Positions 44,263 to 54,774 of a stretch of DNA of 64,000 nucleotides are shown here, piece by piece. The notes beneath the pieces are model-generated. The model was not told the origin of the DNA and made no database searches. It was given only the letters and a program-made list of their open reading frames with translations. Positions within the stretch are counted from its first letter, which is position 1, and each line of letters opens with the position of its first letter. Location of the stretch: the NCBI GenBank assembly GCA_010094045.1, contig ML986580.1, forward strand, positions 760,059 to 824,058, in the 5' to 3' direction. The stretch is from Lojkania enalia (Eukaryota; Ascomycota; Dothideomycetes; Pleosporales). The translations under genes and the position numbers were made by a program.

Positions 44263-44873
44263 GACTGCGAAGTTCAATGCGGCGATCAGGAACACGGCAA
44301 GCAGCGCGAGAAGAGCCCGTTGGGCGCGGCCTGGGGCGGGCAGAAGGTGCGGCGCAAAAGGGGGTGGTTGGGGTGACGTAGGCGCAGAGATGGAGCATAC
44401 AAAGTCTACCGTCGGCGTATACAAGAGCAAAGCAACAACGCCATGCGTAGAAGGAGAGACGGAAAGGAAAAACACCAGAACAGGCCAAAGGAAACGATGA
44501 AAGAACGGCGCCGCACGACGACGCGGCGATAGAAGCCCAGTGCGGTGAAGGAGGGTAAGACCAAGGCGCGGGCTGAGTCGTAGATAGGACTGGCCTTCAC
44601 CCCTGCGGCTGGGCTGGTCACGGCTGATTGCAGGGTTGGGGGGTTCGCATGCCCTGGTGGCCCTGGCGGAGGTGAGGCGGCGAGCACAAGCGATCAAACC
44701 ATTTCCTTCCGACAGCCTCCGATCCCCCAAGCCAAGCGGATTCATGCTCCGTACGACAAATCTCGACGACGCACGCACGACCTACAATTCAGCAGCCCCC
44801 TAGCAAACAACACACCGCCACGTAGGGAAGACGCGGGCGCCCTGGACTAGATAGCTGGAGGCAGACAGGCAGG
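44263..44873. promoter_or_regulatory. Bidirectional promoter region SET9 | uL14m
   Basis: 611 bp between divergent starts, GC-rich. ORFs at 44104-44778 (minus) and 44120-44500 (plus) are extensions and shadows. Confidence 0.35.
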
Positions 44874-45409
44874 ATGATCCAGCTAAAGGTACGTGGGAAG
44901 CCTCGCGCGACAAACTCCTGGCTCCAGCCGCTCATGCACATCATCTATCTAGACCCTCGTCAATTGCATCGACAATTCTGGTGCGGCCATCGTCGAATGC
45001 GTAAACGTGCTGCGATCGAAGCGGCCCGCCAAAGTTGGTATGCGGCCGCCCCATTGCAAGCAGCATACACAGTGCGAAGAAAGAACTTTTTCATTGACGA
45101 ACCGCAGGCGACCGCATCGTAGTCGTCGTCAAGAAGCAGCGAAATTTTGGCCCCGAAACCGGTAATAGCGTGACCATTAGCGCGGCGAACAAAGTCAGGC
45201 GAGGAGACGTGCGCCATGCCGTGGTCGTACGGACAGCGAAGAAGTGGCAGAGACCGGACGGAAGCGTGGTCAAGTTTGACGACAATGCCTGCGTGCTTGT
45301 CAACAAGGCTGGAGAGCCCATTGGGACGAGATTAAACGGGGTCGTGGCCGCGGAGCTGAGACAGAAGCAGTGGTCGAAGATTTTATCGCTGGCCCCAATG
45401 CATTTGTAA
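44874..45409 (+). CDS. Mitochondrial ribosomal protein uL14m
   Basis: Three exons (44874-44888, 44953-45037, 45108-45409) give 133 aa. The 15-nt first exon encodes MIQLK. The protein then reads [72 protein letters not shown] and [17 protein letters not shown], matching bacterial-type L14 along its whole length. It sits at the subunit interface of the mitochondrial large subunit near the GTPase-binding surface. Bacterial-type sequence rather than cytosolic uL14 identifies the organelle form. No cleavable presequence is evident, as is common for this protein. All introns keep phase. It converges on RPB9 with 244 bp between stops. Confidence 0.92.
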
Positions 45410-45653
45410 GAAGGGAAAACGGGTTGGAACATATTTGAGAGATGCATTTTGCTGGAGTCCGGATCACAGGAGCGGGTATTGTAACAAATCTGTATCATGC
45501 CATTGTAGTAGTATAGGGGTATCAGATACCATTTTTCAGCACACCAAGATGAGATAGAGAAATATGAATAAAGATAAAACTCCGCCCAATGCACGCTCCG
45601 CCATATGCCAAGGCAATCAAACTCCTAGATCCCAGATTGAATAGATTCCGCCT

Positions 45654-46410
45654 CTATTGCCATACATTGCCGCACGCGCAGCACACATAATACAGTTTCT
45701 GAAGTTGTGTGAGATCGCAGTCCGACATTGGACGAGGATATACGAACCATTCCTGTTTCAGCCGTTCGCTGCTGTGACTGGAAGAATACAGCCTCATTTT
45801 CGCCACACGCCGGGCACGGCTTCTGGATGCGGGGCAACTAGACGCAAGAAAGACAGTCAGCAAGCAGGCTCAAAGAGGAGCATAACAAGCGACGACACAA
45901 CGTGCGAGAGTGCTCATTTCTTTGATGAATGCTTGTCAACCCCTTTCGGAGGGCTAGCGGGTGATGCTTCTTCATCATCGGCTTCCAAGCAGAAGCCTGG
46001 CGCGGACTCCTCTCCGCACTCTTCGCAGACTATTTCCTGGCCGCACATGGTGCAGAGCCCAGGGATCTCCTCGGATAGGGTTGTATGAGAAAAGGAGCGG
46101 GTGAGACCAACCGTAGGATCTTGTCCGACGTCTTGGGTGATACCAGCAGTGTCGCCAACCGAGGAGGCGATCTCGTGGCGCATGACGCATGATGAGGGTG
46201 CCTCTTCGGTGAAAGAACAGGTACGGCATGCGAATAGGAGCCGGTTATTCGCTTTGTCTTCGCGGGGAAAAAGTAGGTTGGAGCTATTGCGAGAAGATTA
46301 GCAATGAGTTTAAAACCCCGGCGAGGAACTCACCATTCCGAGCAGAAGCGGAACAGGATCTTCTTGCTCTGGGGTGGTTTTTGGTCTTCGTAGGTCGCGG
46401 GAGAGGCCAT
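45654..46410 (-). CDS. RNA polymerase II subunit Rpb9
   Basis: Four exons (46334-46410, 46112-46283, 45748-45837, 45654-45698) give 127 aa against 122 in budding yeast. The N-terminal zinc ribbon has FRFCSEC (Cys 23 and 26) and FACRTC (Cys 45 and 48); the linker has the family's VGDTAGITQDVGQDPT. The C-terminal TFIIS-like ribbon has CPAC (91-94), EAVFFQSQQRTAETGM and YVCCACGN (119-124). Rpb9 acts in start-site selection, elongation fidelity and transcript cleavage. Introns 1 and 3 are about 50 bp, but intron 2 is 274 bp and open in frame for its first 65 codons, so reading through it gives a different C-terminus. Divergent from ESS1 with 565 bp between starts. Confidence 0.92.
45914..46111 (-). 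other. In-frame ORF inside RPB9 intron 2
   Basis: Reading from exon 2 straight through the GTTGGT donor gives 65 more codons before a stop at 45914-45916. They contain LCTMCGQEIVCEECGEES, that is CxxC-x5-CxxC, plus one further Cys, then an acidic and Lys-rich tail. Retention would give a 148-aa isoform with the N-terminal Rpb9 ribbon and a new Cys cluster in place of the TFIIS-like one. Whether it is expressed is unknown. Confidence 0.45.
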
Positions 46411-46975
46411 CGCGCGATGTGGTGATTGTAGACGCGGTGGGAAGTTAAGAGATGGAGTGGTTGACAGTGGTGCAGGACTGGCCTAGGTTTGGCTTGTGTC
46501 GCAGGCGGGCCAGTGGGGTAGAGGTGATGGTGAACGGCAAAATGAGGCGACGGCTGCGTGAAGCTTTTGTATGAGCGGTAAGAGTGCTGGAGGTGAACGA
46601 GAGCCGTGCACTCGGCAGCCCTGTGCGCAGTTTTGTGTCATGCCGCTTCAGTCATAAGTTACGCCTGACTCACCGATCAATTCACCGCGACGGCTGAGTT
46701 GATTGGATAGACCCACGCCGGCCAAGCTCAGCCAGACAGTCCAACCAGGGCTGCGGCGCTTTGTTTAGGAGCACAAACCACACCCCGCAAAGACAAGCGC
46801 GCCTACGCCCGATCACCGACGGATCAGCAACCGAGCTGCGACCCCGTCTCAGGCTCCCCTTCGTCCTCACCCTTCATATTGCTTGTCCCGATCGCACAAT
46901 CCCTTGCACGCCTACCTTCAAATCCCCCGCTAGATCCACTTCCCTCCCATAAACGCGGCACGCGCTCAAAGAGAA
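46411..46975. promoter_or_regulatory. Bidirectional promoter region RPB9 | ESS1
   Basis: 565 bp between divergent starts of two RNA polymerase II-related genes. No TATA box I would defend. Short ORFs here are shadows. Confidence 0.35.
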
Positions 46976-47711
46976 ATGGTAGGCTCCCAGCGTTAGCCCT
47001 TGTTTGGAGCACCCCCCCACGAACCCTAGAAATTGTCATCATCCGTTCCACTCACACCCGCATAGTCCTCAGAAGACACAGGCCTCCCTGAAGGCTGGCA
47101 GGTGCGCCGCTCGAATACAAAGAACCTCCCGTACTATTTCCATGCGGCCACCAAGGATTCGAGATGGGAACCTCCGGCAGGAACGGACACGGACAAACTC
47201 AAGCGATATATGGCGCAGTATCACAGCTCCCGGAGCATTTCTTCTGCAGCATTCTCCGCACCCGAGGGGAAAATCAGGGCCGCGCATTTGTTGGTCAAGC
47301 ATCGAGACAGCCGCCGTCCAGCCAGCTGGCGCGAGCCGAAGATTACTCGCACTTACGAGGAGGCGGAGCAATTGATCAAGAGATACATGGATCAGATTAA
47401 CAGCGGGGATGTAACTTTATCAGAGTTGGCCACCACTGAATCGGATTGCAGCAGCGCGTCAAAGGGTGGTGATTTGTGAGTGCTGACGTATTTGCGCTCA
47501 GAATGAGGGTTATTGATGTTCGTTACCAGGGGCTTCTTTGCCAAGGGTGACATGCAGAAGGAGTTCGAAGACGCTGCGTTCCAGCTCAAGAAGGGTGAGA
47601 TGAGCAATGTTGTTGCAACTGCTTCTGGGCTGCACTTAATCCAGAGGTCAGCTATTTCCACCGGATCACGTCGATATATGCTAACCACGGCTGCTGTGCA
47701 GGCTGGAATAG
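46976..47711 (+). CDS. Parvulin peptidyl-prolyl isomerase Ess1/Pin1
   Basis: Four exons (46976-46991, 47073-47475, 47530-47646, 47702-47711) give 181 aa. The 16-nt first exon (MVGSQ) with a GTTAGC donor was inferred because it is the only upstream ATG that joins in phase. The WW domain is at about residues 9-40: LPEGWQVRRSNTKNLPYYF, SRWEPP. The parvulin domain is at about 62-181: IRAAHLLVKHRDSRRPASW with its Arg phosphate-binding loop, ASKGGDLGFFAKGDM, FEDAAFQLKKGEMS and SGLHLIQRLE. It isomerises phospho-Ser/Thr-Pro bonds, above all in the Rpb1 C-terminal domain. The last exon is only 10 nt including the stop. It is divergent from RPB9. Confidence 0.92.
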
Positions 47712-49069
47712 GTAAACAAGCTCTGTACGCAATGTGCAATTTACAGCGAATATTTGTCGGCATTTGCTTAGCGAACTTTTTTTCGGCGGGAAGAATTGTC
47801 TCTCGGTCATTGAGCACGGTAGATGGGTAATCAGATACAGCATGGGGATGAAGAGAGCATGTCCAAGGATCAGCGACCAGTATGGGTGGGCATTGACTCT
47901 GAGAGAGCTCATGGGATGTTCTTTGTAGGTTACCGCAGAATCAATACAACTAACACGCCCATCCCAACCCCTTCCCACAGCGGGGATATCAAGACGCGCG
48001 TTCAGATAGGAGATTTATTCACCGGGCAATGGGGTCGTGCCATGCAAAACGTGCATAAAAAATCTTGGAAACGTGTGGAACAACATCTCACCTGACCTTG
48101 CTGATACAGCGTGGCCCTAGAACAGCGTGGAAACGAGGCAAGCGCGCGAGCGCGCGAACACGCGAACGCACGCAAGCATGACGTGCCAAGCATAGATACA
48201 GGGGTATAATTTGGAGTTGAGTAGGTATGAGATAGCCTCGCAAACATGCACGAATTATCGCATCTTTCCTCGTTTCCTACAGGATAGCTCGATTTGCTTT
48301 GTCCGTCCGATTCAATTATTGCTCTCCACACCCTTTCTATCGTTCGCTCTTCTCTTCCGAATGGGCCCGCAGCGAAAGAGCCACGCATAAAGTGACCGTT
48401 TCCCGTGTAGCCCCATTGGACACCGGAAACTGCCTTTTCGGTAAGCTGATGGTCAGTTTCTATTTTTTTCCCAAATCTTTTTTTTTTCACCCTCGCGCAT
48501 ACGTCCATAGTACTGGACTAGTCACCTAAGGTTTCCTCCCGGCGCCCCGACCGCAAAATGACGCCCCCGCCTGATGTGTAGTCGGGCTCCGTGTGTTTCG
48601 CCTGCTCTGACTGGCATGAGACCTGGCCGCCGCACCGAGAGCAACCGACTTTCAGTTTCCCATCCACCCACTACATTGGGCAGTCACGGCTGATTGCGTC
48701 AGGCCATTTCTAGGAAGCACGACGGTGGGCCAGAACGTCTTGGAAGTCGTTCGAATCACCACGGCCATCGCCTCTCCCCTCCAACCCAACCCTGCACACT
48801 CCACCACCTTTCCTGCTTGTGAGGACGCCAAGCTATCGATTCCCACATCCAACCACGATCCTTTGGCCAGTCCGGACGTTCCCTTGCAGCCAGAGCTTGT
48901 CAAGACAGCCCTCCTGTCACTCCCTTCTTTTACATAAGCCCACTTACCATACGTACTGTTACTATAAGTACTCCCTCCTTGCACAACATTGCACAAACAG
49001 ACTGCAGAGCTACCGCTACACGCTAATCCAGTCCAATTAAGAGTCAATCGTTTCTACAACATCACCACC
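47712..49069. other. Intergenic region, ESS1 to next gene
   Basis: 1.36 kb without a credible gene. Contains a low-complexity GCGCGA/ACGCGA run at 48139-48178 and a T-tract at 48465-48487. ORFs 48002-48508 and 48652-49047 (minus) lack domains and look like chance reading of UTR and promoter DNA. Confidence 0.45.
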
Positions 49070-49981
49070 ATGGCGACGGAACACTCCCCAAAGCCACTTT
49101 ATCATTCTCCCAACACCCTTGGTGGCCGTCACCACGCCCGCCGCAGCTCCTCTCGCAAGAGCTTCACCTCTACTGCCGCTCCTCCCTCGCCTACTAATGG
49201 CTCTCCTCGTCCCCTATGTCCCCGTGATGGAGACACTTTTACCTACAAACCTCTTCACCTACAGACATGGTACATACCTCAGGACTTGTGGGGCCGTCTT
49301 CCCCTCCATCTTCAGTCTACCCTAGCCACACTTCAGCATGCTGGCGCCGCTGTTCTGACCGGCTACGAGCGACTCGAGCAGCATGAAGGAAGCCGCGACG
49401 CCGACGTGGAACCCAAGATTGTCGATGATGAGTTGGAGGCCCAGATGGAAGAAAGCGTCCTCCCGGAAGCCAGCTTTCCTGCCAAGTATTCCCTCAAGCT
49501 CCGCACGGATAGCTCTGCTAGCCAAACTGAATCTGCCATCTGGTCACCTACCTTCAGTTCCTCGCAGTCTTCTGGGTCCAACTCTCCGGAGCTGTCCGCG
49601 TCATTGACTACGTCCCCAATTTCCCCAATTTGTTTGACTCCGGCTGATGCCGAAGCTCCAACCAAACGCCCACGCGACCGCTCGCTCTCTAAGGAGCGCT
49701 CATTCTCTACGCCACTTGAGCCACACAATCACTACTACGCCACCGAGTTATCTCAGCTCCGCACCGAGTCAATCCCGCGTCTCCGCCATGCCGCCCGCAA
49801 GGTTGAATCGGAGTGGTATGAGACCAAGCGCCAAAGCATCCTCTCTCCTGACGACAATGCTACGTTTGAGAAATGGTGGGCTGAGAAGAAGTCGGCTATC
49901 GGCGGTCTGAACGAGAAATGCAAGCAACTGAGTATTGCCATCGGAATGGGCCCTGCGGGCATGGGCTGGACCGCCCCGTAG
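49070..49981 (+). CDS. Ser/Pro-rich fungal protein of unknown function
   Basis: A 303-aa single-exon ORF. ATG 49070 (ACCATGG) is preferred over the in-frame upstream ATG at 48989. The N-terminal 45 residues are basic and Ser-rich (HHARRSSSRKSFTST). Residues 58-105 hold a conserved-looking block (YKPLHLQTWYIPQDLWGRLP, GAAVLTGYERLE). The centre is low-complexity Ser/Pro (about 165-230). The C-terminal 75 residues are structured and charged (ELSQLRTESIPRLRHAARKV, FEKWWAEKKSAIGGLNEKC) and end GMGPAGMGWTAP. It has many SP/TP sites. No domain recognised; possibly a phosphorylated regulatory protein. The intact frame and biased third positions support a real gene. Confidence 0.75.
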   Translation: MATEHSPKPLYHSPNTLGGRHHARRSSSRKSFTSTAAPPSPTNGSPRPLCPRDGDTFTYKPLHLQTWYIPQDLWGRLPLHLQSTLATLQHAGAAVLTGYERLEQHEGSRDADVEPKIVDDELEAQMEESVLPEASFPAKYSLKLRTDSSASQTESAIWSPTFSSSQSSGSNSPELSASLTTSPISPICLTPADAEAPTKRPRDRSLSKERSFSTPLEPHNHYYATELSQLRTESIPRLRHAARKVESEWYETKRQSILSPDDNATFEKWWAEKKSAIGGLNEKCKQLSIAIGMGPAGMGWTAP

Positions 49982-52944
49982 TTGATAGTGAGGCGACACT
50001 TCTACTCTAAAGAGATCGGAGTTGTCTTCTGCCAGAGTAAGTTGCCGCTCAAGGGACTTCACTGGTACGAGGTAGTTGTTCAATGGATGTGTTAACAAGG
50101 AGCGGATTAGGTTCACGGTTCTTTCTTTTCCTTTTTCTTCCTTCTGTGGGTTGCTAGCAAGGAGTTGGGACTCGGATGAAAATGTTCGACTGCGAATGTA
50201 CGATGGGTGTGGTCATACATTTGTGATTTTTGCTTTCTACTGCTTCGGTCTTCTGAATGGGTTCGGCGTCTCTCGTATATGGCACGCCCACTCGGTCTAA
50301 GAATGTCGGCTAGCATGGTTCGGTCTACAACAGATTCATCGTTCACCAGTTTAGCAGGTTGTCGATTCTTCTTCAGAAAGTTCCCTCACGGGAAGGCTCA
50401 CTGCAGCCCACTAGATACCTAGGTAAATGCATCCTACTGTCTTCTTTGCACTCCAGGGCTGTCTCTCCTCGTCCATTGTACCTTCCCTGCTCTTCTTCCA
50501 TGGTTCAACCAATGTTTACCTCCGGCTGCGGGTATTTTCCGGCTCCGAGAAGTGTCTCGAACCATGGAGGAAGGCACACCCGACCCTCTAGGTTGGACCG
50601 ACTGTAGCCTCTCCAAACTCTCAGTCGGAAGGAACAGGCCATCCGTGCTCCTGGCACTCGGATCTGGCGGCAGCATGTCCGATTAGACTCGTAGGAGGTG
50701 AGCATCCTTCGCCTCCTTCACCCTTTAGGCCGAGATAATCGCGCAAGAAGATGATAATCCCTTGGATGCATTGGCAACGGGGACCTCGATCGCGTCATGT
50801 CTGCAGCTATCTGTGGATCCCAAAGGTCAAATGTCTGTAGGTTTCCACATGTAATCGCGCCCCAGCGTTTCCAACAATAGGAATGATAATATAAGGCGAG
50901 GAAATGTTTATTTACAAGATCAAGATTCGGCTAACGAATGATAGTTTGAGTAACGCGGGATCGCCCTCTGATTCGCTCAGCATGTGCTGTGTTTTCGGGA
51001 CCTGCCGCACACGCCCTAGACGCGTGAATTCCCCTCAGCTGACGAGACGATAACCCAAAACACAAAACCTTCTAGAACTACGCGCTGGAATTCGAAATAT
51101 CACGCCACCATTACAATATTTGAGACCAGAATATAGATGGACTGAGGAATTTACGACGCACGGTAATACAGACAAGGACCATCACGAGAGAAAATCCGAG
51201 ACTGCTGATAACGTCCACTGCCGGAACGAGGAAGGCTAGCCGAGCAAAGATTTTATCGTAAAAAGGATAAACGAAGCTTTGTTCATGTTGTCAAAATAGG
51301 CAATCCGGCAGGCATCGATGATATGAAGTTGTCAAAAGGAAGGCAAATAACGCAACTACATGTTGCAGGCGATGACTTGCTAGGCTTGGGCCCTGTAGTA
51401 CGGTAGCCAGGGATTATATTTTCCCGATCAATAATGAGGAACTACTCCTGGTATTGCGGATACATGCACTATTTCCAGCTCGGCGACTCTCTTTTAGTAC
51501 GAGTCTGGATGTGCTATCTCGAAATAATCTCCTGTGGAATATGGACAACCCCGGAGACTACGGCCCGGACGGTTCAGTCATATTGCTCAATTCACTAATA
51601 CATACGTGGCAGCTATGGGACAGGGTATCCTCCTACCGGCACCAACACACAACACACCTCCTTATAACTATAAGTGTTTTAAGGATGCACGAAGATCACG
51701 AACCACTAACCAATGGTGTTGCTATTGTTTAAGCGCCATTACCTTTCCCGGGGCAATGTGCATTACATCAATGGAGTTGGGTCGGCGACGAGCGTGTCTA
51801 GAACACCTCAAGCTAACGGGATTCCGGGCGCCATGCCAATTACCGACATCAACACCACACCACATGTGTAAAGATATCTCAAGAATCGCGAGCCCTTGTC
51901 CAGGCCCATATCGTGGCATAAGGTGATTGAGAGTATCATGACGGCGTAAGGCACCACTGTGTTCCGCATTGTTGAGCTGCAACTGGCTGCATAGCCAACG
52001 TCGCTGATCGCCATTGTGGAGACGCCATGGAATGTAGTGAGCAATATACATACGTGGGAGCTGTCTTGGTGTTACGTGGATAAGCGAATGTGCAAGTCTG
52101 CATGTAATACTCAACTTGAACGCCTCTCCCGCAGCGAGATCCCGAGAGATGTTCACGGCGTCTAACATTAGATTACCAATGTCCGGTCCGGGCTAGCTTA
52201 TGTCATAAAACAGGAGACTCGAGAGTATCCCTATCTTTTGATTTAACGAGCTACTAGCCCCCCTTCAATCTAGTACAGCGCCCCCCAACGAAGGTTTTTA
52301 TATAGCGAAGTCTTGAACTGTTGGGGCGCGCCTATCGAAATCTACCTATCTCCCACGTGCCGCTAGGGACATGAGTAGATATCGGGGCAGTGGAATTAAT
52401 TCATGGAATAAAATTATATGGCAGCCAGTACCGTTGACCGATTGTTCGCCTTTTGATGGCATTCTTAGCACTCTATTGTCATCGACTGATTTGCGATAGG
52501 TGTACAACAGGCTTGAGATAGTGGTAACCCATAGTTCAATGTAAGTGAGACAAACTCCCACACACGTCCAAAGGCAATTCAAGAATAATGCTTTCAACAG
52601 ATTTATAATTTAATCTCGTATGTACAAGAAAAAAGTCGTATCGTGTCGTGTCCACGAAAGCCCAACATAGGCAATCCAATCCAATCCTTCGCTTACCCGA
52701 GCGAGCAATGCAACCGGGTGCTATGCATGAGGAATTCCAGTACCGTTTTTCCTTTGCACCTCCCAATACTTCCTTGCTGTCCTTTACAGACTCGTATCGT
52801 ACACTGCCTCCTCATGATTGCCCGCTCCTCGGCGCAGCATTTTCTTCAGTCTTCATCATCCCCAGTCCAGTATTCTCTCCTTTAGTCGCTGTTTCAAGTC
52901 GCTGTTTCAATTTGCTAAAAATCCCTCCAAACACTTCCATCTTC
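49982..52944. other. Intergenic and AT-rich block
   Basis: The stretch to about 50700 is ordinary 3' flank. From 50700 to 52640 the DNA is AT-rich and frames are broken. Hydrophobic segments appear on the minus strand (for example near 52490-52580, 51810-51990 and 51130-51230), which hints at a decayed membrane-protein gene, but I could not assign a family. 52640-52944 carries only shadows of the gene at 52945. Confidence 0.4.
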
Positions 52945-53449
52945 TCACTGCACCTCATAAACCTCCATGGCCCTCTCCATATCCTCCAACGATTCCCGAT
53001 CGCCATAGGCAGCCATCAACATTCTGTTCCGCTCGACCTCGCGGATCTTTTTCCACTCGGCCTCTTTCTTCACGTTGTGCTCATCGAGCGCGTTAGTGAT
53101 CGCGAAGCCTATCTTTCTATTAGCCAAGCCAAGGGTTGGGTGGCTCGACAGTGAAGCATCGTTGCTTGAGTAGTGAGGGTAGAGTAGCATACTCAGGGCG
53201 ATGAGGGCCATGCTTGGCAGATACCTTTGAGATATTATTAGAATGTCCTGGTAGGAGGAAAGGCGGGGTTGGGGGGTGTGATGTGGAGGGTACGTACCAT
53301 CGTCCTATACGGCCGAGCTTGGGGATTGGTGGGGGAGTGTTGGTGTGGAAGTGGGCGGGGATGGCTACGCGAACGGGTCTTGTTGTCGAGAAGACACGTT
53401 GGCGGATGAGAGGTTGTCGACGAAAGACTGGTGGGAGACGAAGAGGCAT
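52945..53449 (-). CDS. Small mitochondrial-type membrane protein of unknown function
   Basis: Exons 53298-53449 and 52945-53224 give 143 aa. The first 45 residues look like a mitochondrial presequence: rich in Arg, Pro and Ser/Thr, no acidic residue (MPLRLPPVFRRQPLIRQRVF, FSTTRPVR). After GRIGRW the protein continues LPSMALIALSMLLYPHYSS, one short transmembrane helix, then a charged soluble tail (LDEHNVKKEAEWKKIREVER, YGDRESLEDMERAMEVYEVQ). The topology suggests a single-pass inner-membrane protein. The intron (73 bp) has a GTACGT donor and an AAG acceptor after a CTAAT branch site. Family not recognised. Confidence 0.65.
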
Positions 53450-54703
53450 TGTAGTTACGTTGTATATCGACAAAGACGTGTTACTTATTTGGTGGCAGTA
53501 GTAGCAGTGTGTTGTCGCGTGGCGACTGCACTTCGACGCAGACTTTATACAGACGGGTGGGTTGCAGACGTATGTCCTGGATGATTGGGTCCCCGTCCTC
53601 GGGTTTCAATGCTCGGTCAACTGGAGTCGAAGGGAAATCCTGAAATGCGGAGATGGTTATGCGGGGTAAGGTACGGTATTCAGCTTTGGTGTATGCTTTG
53701 AACGGCGATTTGATTGATTGATTGTCTTGGGTGTTACAGAGCGGGACAGCCGGGCGCGGACATGGCGATGGAAATATACGAACACCTACGTAAGTTTTGC
53801 TGCGCAGGACTCCGTCACGAGCCTACAACGCGACCTTCACCCCACCAGTCCTGTGCACCACCTATCACATCATCCTTCCCATCAATCCATCATCAGACCC
53901 CCTTACTTTCCCCACAGCCTCGCCCGTCTCCCTGATCGCAACCCGATAGTTTCTCGCGTCTCATTTCGGATTCACAGCGGCCGCAGTGATGTCTGCGACA
54001 CACTCTGCTTCCCGGCCGCGCATGTATCGCGGTTATGATAAGAAAGGAAATGGGAAGTGAATAGGCTAAGGGATGGAAGGGACCGTAAGCAGCTGCCGCG
54101 GCATTCCAAGGTCCGGGGCTGTGGAGGGTTAGGACAGCTGAGGTTAGCTGAGTGGCAGGAGAGCGTGGGCTGATATTTCGGTAATGGGCCGCGGGCCGAT
54201 GCGCTCCGAGGCTGCCGCTTTCGGGTGTGCGAGGGCACGTGAGTGGTGTATCGCCGACCAACTTGAAGGAGTGGAACATAATGACGGATGGGGGCCTTGT
54301 GCTCTATGTCTGTACTCACTTTGAAAGGATATGCTGGGAATAGGTGTTAAGATATGTTTGAATTCTAGGAACTGCAGGCTGTAGTAGCGCTTAATCGCAT
54401 AAGGCAATGTCCTAGATATTCCAACACGCTGATGCTCAAATCCTTTGGGACAGTAGAAACGTGCCCTGCGGATACCTAACAAACGCGTTCCGATGCAACT
54501 AGCCGTTACATATCCGCACCGGATGAGGCTCTCTGCTCTAGCTATTCATTAGCGTTCCGCCGATGATGTCTTACAGCTTAGCCAAAAATAACCGAGCTAC
54601 ACTTGCGAATCCTTTCCATGGGCAGCAGAAACTAGCCGCGAAGGAGCCGCAAAAGAGCACTCCATGTATCCAGGAGACCAAAAAATGAAATTAAAATTAA
54701 ACT
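53450..54703. other. Intergenic region
   Basis: 1.25 kb between the mitochondrial-type gene and the tRNA. ORFs at 53718-54038 (plus) and 53893-54482 (minus) overlap in several frames and have no domain. Nothing else seen. Confidence 0.4.
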
Positions 54704-54774
54704 AGTCCAACAGGGGATCGAACCCTGGACCTTTCGCGTGTGAAGCGAACGTCATACCACTAGACCATTGGACT
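54704..54774 (-). tRNA. tRNA-Val (CAC)
   Basis: 71 nt, no intron, no CCA encoded. All four arms fold on the minus strand: acceptor AGTCCAA/TTGGACT (7 perfect pairs), D arm GTC/GAC, anticodon stem TTCGC/GCGAA around loop TTCACAC with anticodon CAC, and T arm CAGGG/CCCTG around TTCGATC. It decodes GUG. The internal B box GGTTCGATCC is intact for RNA polymerase III. A T-run for termination is not obvious directly downstream, although TTTT occurs at 54681-54686 on the minus strand. Confidence 0.93.

Noticed and set aside
45914..46183. Independent small zinc-finger gene
   Set aside because: The frame is continuous with RPB9 exon 2, so it is treated as intron-retained sequence, not a separate gene.
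48139..48178. GCGCGA/ACGCGA low-complexity run as a regulatory site
   Set aside because: Short simple-sequence run with no partner; not enough to support a function.
48002..49047. Minus-strand ORFs of 168 and 131 codons
   Set aside because: No domain, low-complexity composition, overlapping the promoter of the gene at 49070.
52648..53154. A 168-codon plus-strand ORF
   Set aside because: Antisense to the small mitochondrial-type gene and its 3' flank; no domain.
53718..54482. Several ORFs around 106-128 codons on both strands
   Set aside because: Multiple overlapping frames open at once, typical of GC-rich non-coding DNA; no motif.
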